Of a DNA stretch of 64,000 nucleotides, positions 56,890 through 64,000 are shown piece after piece. Origin of the DNA: Casuarina equisetifolia (Eukaryota > Streptophyta > Magnoliopsida > Fagales > Casuarinaceae); assembly GCA_028551475.1 (NCBI GenBank), contig CM052357.1:21060451-21124450 (forward strand), written 5' to 3'. Position 1 is the stretch's first letter. Every line of letters starts with the position of its first letter. The translations under genes were made by a program, and so were the position numbers. A model generated the notes under the pieces. It had not been told where the DNA came from. It saw only the letters and a program-made list of their open reading frames with translations, and did no database searches.

Positions 56890-58122
56890 TACCCTTGATA
56901 GTTGAACCAAGATACTGCGTACCTTTCCGATGCGTACGCAGATTATAAGCAAGAAAAACGATCCATTAGAATTAGACTTGGCAGCTTCAAGTTGCTAGAT
57001 CATTAAGAAGCATTACTTTACATTCAATAATTCTAGTTGACATTTTATCACAAAATATATTAGAAAAGCCATATATATTACCATAAATAGTAATAAAAAT
57101 AATCTATTTAACTGATCTTTAACGCTCACTTTACCATGTTATCTCAATCTTCCCTAAACAAACAACAGCTCAATATATGAAAGATTCAATTGACGTGGTC
57201 GAATTTATGACTACAATTAACATGAGAAAAGAGCTAGCTTCGGCCATAGTCAAGAAAGATAAATTTTCAAACATCATTACACCCCCTACAAAAGTAAAGT
57301 CTAAAAAAGTAATGTGTGAAAAGGGATGGAACCAGAAAAGAAAATTGAAACTTGCTTTTTATAATGTTTCTTAGTTTGGAAAAGCGCCCAATTTGATTAG
57401 ATTGGTCCAAGTTAGAGCCATACACAGAGGATCTATTGTTAACCCAAAAGCTAGTAAGGGAAGGCAACCATTCTCTAGTTCCTAAAAGAATAGAAAGCTT
57501 AGCAGTTCCATTGTCACAGTGGTGCCGCTGCATTGGCAATTTGGTATCTAAAAAGGTATGACATTATCTATTACCTTGCTTAAAAATCTTTTGTGGATAG
57601 AAGAATGATCAGCTTCTCCTTTTGGATTGACTTTTAAGTAGTAATAAAAATATTAATATGGTATTGAAGTCCATGATTAAAAAGTGATATTTCCCATATT
57701 TGAAACATGGCATAAAATCTGCTCCTTGTGTTGGCTGTGACAAAGTGGACTAAAGATGGAATGACAAAAATTTCACATTGCCCAAGTCTTGCTTGGAAAT
57801 GTTATATATATTGACAATTAATCCTCAATATTTAATCAACTTTTAGGTAAAAATGAACTTCCACATAGATATATCTAAGCAATTATTTGTATGATGTGAT
57901 TGTCTTTGTAAGACTAAAGGACATGAACTAAGATAAGATAGTTAAATTCTTCAAGGAATTTCCAAGCACTTCTACAAGTTCATGCTTCCAACAATATCAG
58001 TAGATTCTTTAGTAACATTAAATTTCTTAACTAACCACATTATAATCTTCTGGACATGGAACATAAGCAATCAATGTGCTGGAAGATAGAGGCCATGAAC
58101 ATTGCAGTTGGAATCTATAATG
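56890..58122. other. Spacer between exon Y and STIG1 D3
   Basis: Matches 14157-15333 and 38111-39383. No gene seen. Confidence 0.4.
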
Positions 58123-58127
58123 GCGAA

Positions 58128-59333
58128 TGTTGTCCTCTCCTACTAGATCTTCCTCTTACCACCAATCCAGAAGCATTGGAGTCATCAAACTCCTTAGACA
58201 CCCTCTTCCTCAACTTGGTTAAGTTCAAAGAAGCCTTCATTTCCTCCATGAAAATAATGTCTTGGCCATACAACAATGTGGTAACCAAATGATCATAGGA
58301 TTTAGTCAAAGTACATAACAAAATAAGTGCTTGATCTTCATCACCCACTTTAACATCTGTATTTTGTAAATCCAAAACAACTTTGTTAAACTCATCTAGA
58401 TGCTTATCAAGTAGAGTTCCTTCTCTCATCCTTAAAGTGTACAACTATTTGCTTCAAATACAGCCTATTAGTGAGAGATTTTGTCATATATAAACTTTCA
58501 AGTTTAGTCCACAAACCTGTAAAGGTCTTCTCAGATGCTACCTCAATTAATATTGAATCTACCAGGTTAAGAATTATGGTGGCATGAGCCTTTTCCAGCA
58601 TCTCATCTTTCTGTTCATCTGTCAAAGATTGAGATAGGCTATTCTTCCCTTTCAATGCTACTAACATTCCATGGTTAATGGGATATGAGGAGTTTGTTTC
58701 TCAATTACAAATACCTCTTCCTATTATCAAGGGAGAGTGGTTACATGGGAATAGTTTGAGTTTTGAAATCAAAAAAAGATGCTCCGATCGTGAAAGCATC
58801 GTGAGACACAAAATAGAAAAGAGAGAATAGAGAAAAAGAGGGAGCGTGAGAGAGAAACACCAAGAAAGAGCTGTGCAATTAGATTTGTGTAGATCTGAGT
58901 GCAGATTGCAATGCAGTTTTCAGTGCAATGCATTTGGTGTACAGTGTGTGCAGAATAATGAAGAAGAGAAGGAAATCTATAAGTCATTCTTGTTTAGCTC
59001 TTATGCACTTCCTTGTATCCCTAAAGGAGTGTTTGAAGAGTATGTTTGGTAAAGAATTCTTATGAAAACTTTTGTACTATTGATTGCAAGTAGTGAAAGA
59101 AATCTCTCTTAGCTTTACCCGTGGATGTGGACAATTATTGGCCGAACCACGTAAATTTGTGTGTTCTCTTGTGTGATTTTATATTTTCCATTTAATTCTA
59201 TATTTAGCCAACATCCAAAACAATATCTTAAGCTTGGAAAATAGTCCATTTGATAATTAATTCGGACTTAATTAGAACACATTACTTACATTCTTGCCAC
59301 GTTTTACACACCAATTTATTGTTTTACACAACA
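58128..59333 (-). mobile_element. Ty1/copia LTR-plus-gag remnant (fossil) beside the D3 stop codon
   Basis: A 1.2-kb insertion flanked by GCGAA direct repeats (58123-58127, 59334-59338) and absent from blocks 1 and 2. On the minus strand it begins TGTTGTGTAAAAC, has an LTR-like stretch of several hundred bp, then a copia gag region (about 58.67-58.14 kb; UBN2-type, LWTKLESLYMTKSLTNRLYL). It ends GGACAACA, so both ends are TGTTGT/ACAACA. The rest of the element is missing, whether by internal deletion or because it is a non-autonomous derivative. It is broken. Same direction as D3. Confidence 0.75.
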
Positions 59334-59339
59334 GCGAAT

Positions 59340-59786
59340 TCATGCATAACCGCATATTCCATGAATACAGTAATCCCCCTTCTTGCACTTTGTCTCGCAA
59401 TCACCACAATGCTTTCTCTCGTAAAAAGGATTCACACATTTTCCCTTGCAACAAATGTAAGAATACTTGCACTTGCGGTCGCAAATACCGCAGTTCAACC
59501 GATCAGTCTTCCTATTGACGCATTTCTTCCCGCAGCAGTGCCGGCCCGGACTGTTCTTCAGGCGACAAACCTGAGGAAACAGATTGCAAGTCATGTTGGC
59601 AAGCAGGTTCTGCCGTCCAAGGATACGGCTCACCCCTCGCAAAGAAGTTGCGTCATGGTTTCCAGGCCATATGACTTGACTTTGCATGTCCGTGTCTTCT
59701 TCATAATCCTTTAAATCCATTGCTGCAACAATGGGTACTGCAGCTAACAGAAAGAAGCAAAGGTTGAGGAGCTTCATGGCTGTCAT
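59340..59786 (-). CDS. STIG1-like cysteine-rich secreted peptide, type D copy 3
   Basis: 148 aa from the Met at 59786 (MTAMKLLNLCFFLLAAVPIV, signal peptide); 31 further open upstream codons have no signal-peptide character. It has the linker DLKDYEEDTD, SLRGVSRILGRQNLLANMTC and 16 Cys (HCCGKKCVN, NCGICDRKC, ICCKGKCVN, KHCGDC, GICGYA). The frame is intact although a retroelement piece begins 6 bp after the stop codon, replacing the normal 3' UTR. TATAAA lies at 59847-59852, and a 55-bp duplication sits just upstream of it. Secreted, apoplastic, role unknown. Confidence 0.92.
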   Translation of the reverse strand: MTAMKLLNLCFFLLAAVPIVAAMDLKDYEEDTDMQSQVIWPGNHDATSLRGVSRILGRQNLLANMTCNLFPQVCRLKNSPGRHCCGKKCVNRKTDRLNCGICDRKCKYSYICCKGKCVNPFYERKHCGDCETKCKKGDYCIHGICGYA

Positions 59787-59890
59787 CCTTAAGCAAGGAG
59801 TTTTGGGAGGAAGAAGAAGAGTGAGGGACTTAGACTGGGATATGGGTTTATAAAGAACAATACGTTGTGACGTTGACAAAAGGAAAATGA

Positions 59891-60000
59891 ATATGCACGT
59901 TTTTGTGTGTGGTCCTGATTGGTGAGACTGCTTACAAATTACTGAATATGCACTTTTTTGTGTGTGGTCCTGATTGGCGAGACTGCTTACAAATTACTGA
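59891..60000. repeat. 55-bp tandem duplication in the D3 promoter
   Basis: Two copies (59891-59945, 59946-60000) starting atatgcac and ending aaattactga. Blocks 1 and 2 have one. It lies about 40-150 bp upstream of the D3 TATA box. Confidence 0.85.
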
Positions 60001-60026
60001 ATCTCTCTTAGCCGGAACTCATTTGC

Positions 60027-60218
60027 TTGGATGTAAAGAGAGTTGCTACTCTGTATGACCAATGCAAATACCAAAGACAACTAATTAAGCCCGGATTCTT
60101 GGATACCGGTGTGGGTTCCACCCCAGGGTTGGGGGAGGGTAGTAGTTCACTTTTTTCCCGTTTGAAGCAAAAGGCAAATGCAGAGAATGTTGAAACTGGG
60201 AGCTCATCTTCCCATTAA
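60027..60218 (+). pseudogene. Terminal-exon fragment of unidentified gene Z, block 3
   Basis: Plus-strand frame CKYQRQLIKPGFLDTGVGS, Gly/Ser stretch, FSRLKQKANAENVETGSSSSH, stop at 60216-60218. It is the best preserved of three copies. No upstream exon is evident and the family is unknown. Confidence 0.4.
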
Positions 60219-60352
60219 TTACTGAAATCTTGATAAGTCATCATTCCCTGGCTTACCTTTTCAGAAACAAATGAGATTTAAACTTTAGGTTGCATAATAA
60301 ATTCTGAGCACGGACTTCGAGGATACAGAAAAGATTATTCTCAGAATAATAT

Positions 60353-61108
60353 CGGATTGTTTTATTGCTACTGAAGCATTTCAGACGAGATTACCTACTT
60401 CGATAAGAAAAGCACATATTCCTGACATCAAAGTAGCACAAACTAATCATTATTCGCCACAACATGAATGTCCAGCATGTTTTTGTCGGATACTTAATAG
60501 CTTCATAATTTCATCCAACGTCGATATTTCTATCCAACTTAAAAGAAGTGGAAACGAATGGATCAAATTGCAGGTTGGTACTCCAACAGGCAGCAAATCT
60601 GTTGAGAACTTGTTAATCCATCCCACACATTCTTGAAGAAAGAGAATGACTACCCATTTTCTTACACTTCTTGGTATAGCTTTTCCCCTCCTTTCCGCCC
60701 CTGCTCAAGCCTCTTCATACAATGGGAGGCTTCCTCTCATACGCAAGGGAAGAGGAATTGGTGCCTGGCCAGTTGAGTTCAATTTGGAAGACCTGGTTCA
60801 CCAGGTGCAGGCAACTTCTCCCCAAAGCTCAAATACTGGAGTAACAATGGACCAAAGAAAGGGCAAAGCTTCTGGAGTCGTCACCTCAAAAATGTTAGAT
60901 CAGTCATTTCTTTTCTGAGATTCAATTATTCAGTGTCATTGCTTAGATCCATACCAGCACAAGTTTGCAGTTTGTTACCATTTTTACATGATTTTTCATC
61001 AGATGTTCAGTGCAACGAGTTATCACTGCTTCACCAATTGCTTTAACGCGGATGATATTTAATATGATGCTAATTATGCAATATAATGATTTTCTTCAGC
61101 TTTGACAG
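60353..61108 (+). other. b561 upstream region kept only in block 3; open frame at 60646-60918
   Basis: Blocks 1 and 2 deleted 861 bp here (about 60348-61208) between two GAAT tetranucleotides. In block 3 the region holds a 90-codon frame (60646-60918, MTTHFLTLLGIAFPLLSAPA then an Arg/Lys-rich part) whose start resembles a signal peptide. It has no domain I recognise and may be part of an intron or a small gene. No DOMON domain is seen. Confidence 0.3.
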
Positions 61109-61690
61109 GCACATGAGACTTTGATCATCATAGGATGGGGAATTTTCTTGCCCACGGGAGTGATTGTTGCAAGGTACTTCAAAGATTTCCCCAGAACTTT
61201 CAACGAATGGTACAGATTCCACGTAATGCTTCAAAGCTCAGGATATATTCTGGGCACAGTCAGATTGGGAATTGGGTTAAGCCTCGCAAATAATCCCAAA
61301 CAAGGCACCTTTAAAACACAACGCATTCTATGCATCATTGTATTTGTCTTCACAACTATTCAAGTGAGTCCAAATTTCTCATCCGAGATTAGTTGATCAA
61401 ACCCATGATTTTTCAAGAGTTAACATGTCAATAGTGTCAATCAGATGCTTGCCGTTTTCTGGCATCCAAAGGAAGAAGATAAATACCACAGGTGCTGGCA
61501 GATATACCACCCTTTTCTTGGGTATTCGTTACTTGCATTAATTGTGTCAAACATACTTCTGGGAATCCGAAATCCAAGTCATGCTGAAGAATGGTTATGG
61601 ATATACGTTGTAGTACTCGGGGCTTTAGCTTTAACAGCAGTAGCATTGGAAATTTACAGGTGGAAAAAGACCAAAATGCTTCAGCGGTGA
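61109..61690 (+). pseudogene. Cytochrome b561 (DOMON-type) C-terminal half, block 3, most complete copy
   Basis: Exon a (about 61109-61363) reads HETLIIIGWGIFLPTGVIVA, RYFKDFPRTFNEWYRFHVML, SSGYILG ... VFVFTTIQ, with acceptor ttgacag and donor gtgagt. Exon b (61445-61690) reads MLAVFWHPKEEDKYHRCWQI, YHPFLGY ... YRWKKTKMLQR, stop. Together they cover the b561 core with the first (HETLI), second (FHVML) and fourth (IYH) heme His. The third is Gln (KTQRI). The N-terminal DOMON domain and signal peptide are not found in the 1.2 kb upstream. Either a truncated copy or a gene whose N-terminal part was lost. Electron transfer across the plasma membrane is the family role and is doubtful here. Confidence 0.8.
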
Positions 61691-63438
61691 ATGTAATTGA
61701 ACATTTTCCCCAGTTTGTCGCAATTTTTTTTTCTTTCATGTTTGATTGAATGTTTGTTTTTCGGTACTTAATAAATATTTTATAATAGTTTCATTTGTAA
61801 CACAGATAATTCAAAACAAAACAGGATTATTTCCATTTTTCATCATTTTTGTCTGTCTGTATGTATTTGTTTGTTTGTCAGCAAATAATAGGATTCTGAC
61901 ATACAGAAACTCATTTTTCTTAGATTTCCCTTTAGAGATCGGAAAGCTGTTCATAAACGTAGGGTAGCTTCCGATCGTATGAATTTAGGTTTCTAAGGAA
62001 CCCATTAGGATCGAACACCATCTCACATCTCCACTTTTGGAAAGAACCCAAGAGTTATGCTCTTAGTGTTCTTTGCTCAAAGACAATCTATCCATTAAAT
62101 AGTGATGAAGTCAAGCCACTTTTAAGCCCAAGTTATCAAGGTAACAAAAAATAAAATAAAATAAAGAGATAGGTTTGAACACTTAATCTTATTGCCTAAC
62201 TAGTGGAGAGCATCACAATAAAATGAGGGGAAAAAACAAAGAAGGAAAACAAAAATCTTTACATCATATAATGCTATTTTATCAATCACATATTAGCTTA
62301 GTGGTAAGTTAATAAAGTTAAAACTTTTCTAATTCTTAACTTAACATTCGGATATATAATTTGAGTGTGTGCATATATATATTGGAACTTTGTTGGTTTA
62401 TTTTTTTTTATAATTTTTGTTGGCTGGTGGGGAAAAGAAGTGACAGAAAAACACTCAATAAAAGAATGGAAGGAAAAAGGAATGGAAAGAAATTATATCA
62501 GCATCTCATAGGCTGATAAAAACATTGTAGAACATGTTAGTGCCTCAGCAAGGAAGGAAAAAACAAAGGATTCTTTTTTTTTTCATTCAAATTCTGAAGA
62601 GATTACATTGGAGTTTCTAGGATTTGTGTTCTAAGAAAAAATTGCTACTTTTTTGTTGTAATTAAAAGAAAACCCCCCGTCCTAGCCATTGTCTGCAAGA
62701 CACCAACAAGGAAGATCGTTGAGTTCGACACAAGATTTCAAAAATCTAAACTGATTTGAGGTTGTGGGAGCTCTTGCTTCCAACTCCAACTCGTACCTCT
62801 TACTTAAAGTTCCATCTAGAAGACTTAGTTGCAAGTAACTTCCACACAGCCTTAGAATAACTCAAATGAATGATAGCATCTGATTCCGGCAATAAATTTT
62901 ATGCATTTTCACGCAAAGGGGTTGCTTCCAGTGTCATCTCCACCTCATCAGTGTCCTTTGATTGGAATCCAATTCTAAGTTGCTAGGGTTTTTCCATGAA
63001 CCTCATTCACAGTTTTTCTTTATGGTTCTTATTGTGAACCTCAGCACTCGTCCTCTAGATTAAGCTGGGCTTACAAGAAGGCCCAAAATGATAAAGATAA
63101 AAGGCATATAGATATAGTATAAGAAAAACTTATATTTTTAACTGTTAGGTTTTATTGTAAGATTATGTAATTGATAAAGATATATGAACTGTTTTTGAGA
63201 ATGTTATGTAATGACTCAAACAAAGTGGTTATAAATTGAATGAAATTTAGATTTTTTTTTTTTTTTTTGGCTGTAAATACTCATATTGTCCTTTCCAAAA
63301 TTAAAGCCTGGACCTTTATAAGCATCAAATGGTCAGCGTTGAAGTTGCAGTTTTAACACTCTCCGTTTGATCTTTCCGAACAATCTGGACCAAGAAGAGG
63401 GTAGAGAGCACGTGGCGCGGGAGCAGAGCGGCTCTGAC
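61691..63438. other. Spacer from the b561 fragment to PROSC, block 3
   Basis: Matches 17364-19116 and 40821-42585. No gene seen. The last part is the PROSC 5' leader. Confidence 0.4.
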
Positions 63439-63951
63439 ATGGCCACGTCTGCTGCCATGGACGGCGTCTCAGCGGCGGCGCTCCGGTCCGCCCTGCACCG
63501 AGTCCAACAAGCTGCCGAGCGGTCTGGGCGCGAGGCAAATCGTGTCCGAGTGGTGGCTGTAAGCAAGACCAAACCAGTGTCTCTCGTCCGCCAAGTATAC
63601 GACGCCGGGCATCGCTGTTTCGGCGAAAACTACGTTCAGGAACTCATCGAGAAAGCTCCTCAGGTTATCTTTTAGTTTTCTTCTTCTGGGTTTATACGTT
63701 TTCGTTCTGTTCTTTCTTTCTGATATACAATTTCTCAGAGTGGGAGGATTGAGGTTTTATGTGATACAGGATTCTTTTTCGCTTATTTAGAGGTTCCAAA
63801 TTTTTAAACTTTATTTTCTATCTGCTTTTCGATCATCTCATTGGGAGAAAGTAATTAACATCTGTAATTTTTTGGCTTCTGCAGCTTCCAGACGATATTG
63901 AGTGGCATTTCATTGGGAATTTGCAAAGCAATAAGGTTAAGCCTCTTTTGG
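63439..63951 (+). CDS. PROSC/YggS-like pyridoxal phosphate homeostasis protein, first two exons (runs off the window)
   Basis: Exon 1 63439-63663 ([20 protein letters not shown] ... [20 protein letters not shown] ... [16 protein letters not shown]) and exon 2 63885-63951 ([22 protein letters not shown]), with good borders CAG/gttatc, tctgcag/CTT and TTGG/gtatgt. The PLP-binding Lys is in VSKTKP. The family motifs GENYVQE and [10 protein letters not shown] are intact, unlike in blocks 1 and 2. A Met at 63367 is in frame, but the Met at 63439 fits the family. The protein binds PLP and buffers its free level in cytosol or organelles. Probably the working gene; the rest lies to the right of the window. 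Confidence 0.88.
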
Positions 63952-64000
63952 GTATGTTGCTCTAAAGAAACTATGTCGTTTTTTGTTGAGAAAGAAGCGA

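Noticed and set aside
58115-58667. Possible gene of its own beside D3
   Set aside because: The translation is copia gag (LWTKLESLY type) within an insertion flanked by target duplications.
1-64000. CRISPR arrays, bacterial operons, tRNA or rRNA genes
   Set aside because: The sequence is plant nuclear DNA with spliced genes. I saw no cloverleaf, rRNA or regularly spaced repeat array.

Overview
The window is nuclear DNA of a flowering plant, most likely a woody eudicot that I cannot name further. Evidence: GT-AG introns, AT-rich spacers, TATA boxes about 70 bp before single-exon secreted-peptide genes, several Ty1/copia elements, a LINE, and plant families such as STIG1-like peptides, a DOMON-type cytochrome b561 and pectate lyase. 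Apart from the first 2.8 kb it is one tandem, repeatedly duplicated cluster of STIG1-like (stigma-specific, cysteine-rich) peptide genes, all on the minus strand.

Layout. 1-2743: the last exons of an unidentified membrane protein (+) and a complete four-exon pectate lyase (-). 3270-3758: a miniature LTR element. Then comes the array. Block 0 (about 3.84-8.16 kb) has STIG1 type A (A1) and the wrecked 3' half of a type B gene. Block 1 (8.16-about 26.0 kb) has A2, type C (C1), a 5' scrap of type B, type D (D1, broken by a 123-bp insertion), then plus-strand pieces of a cytochrome b561 gene and of a pyridoxal-phosphate homeostasis (PROSC/YggS) gene. Block 2 (about 26.0-48.95 kb) repeats this as A3, B3, D2, b561 and PROSC. 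Block 3 (48.96 kb to the end) repeats it as A4, B4, D3, b561 and PROSC. Nine STIG1-like genes keep full reading frames (A1-A4, B3, B4, C1, D2, D3) and three are broken. Without the retroelements the unit is about 11.5-12 kb.

History read from the sequence. Blocks 1 and 2 share an 861-bp deletion in the b561 region and shared PROSC splice damage, so they descend from one defective copy. Block 3 keeps the undamaged version and probably holds the start of the working PROSC gene. Blocks 2 and 3 have both lost gene C at the same breakpoint, while block 1 kept C and lost B. Retroelements then hit single blocks: copia-1 in PROSC intron 1 of block 1, copia-2 in the same intron of block 2 at the same 5-bp target, copia-3 upstream of B3, a LINE upstream of B4, and an LTR-gag piece just after the D3 stop codon.

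The intact genes should encode small secreted apoplastic proteins with 16 (B4: 15) cysteines. Relatives act in stigma exudate, pollen-tube signalling and ROS-linked cell death. A role for this cluster in reproduction is inferred from the family only.
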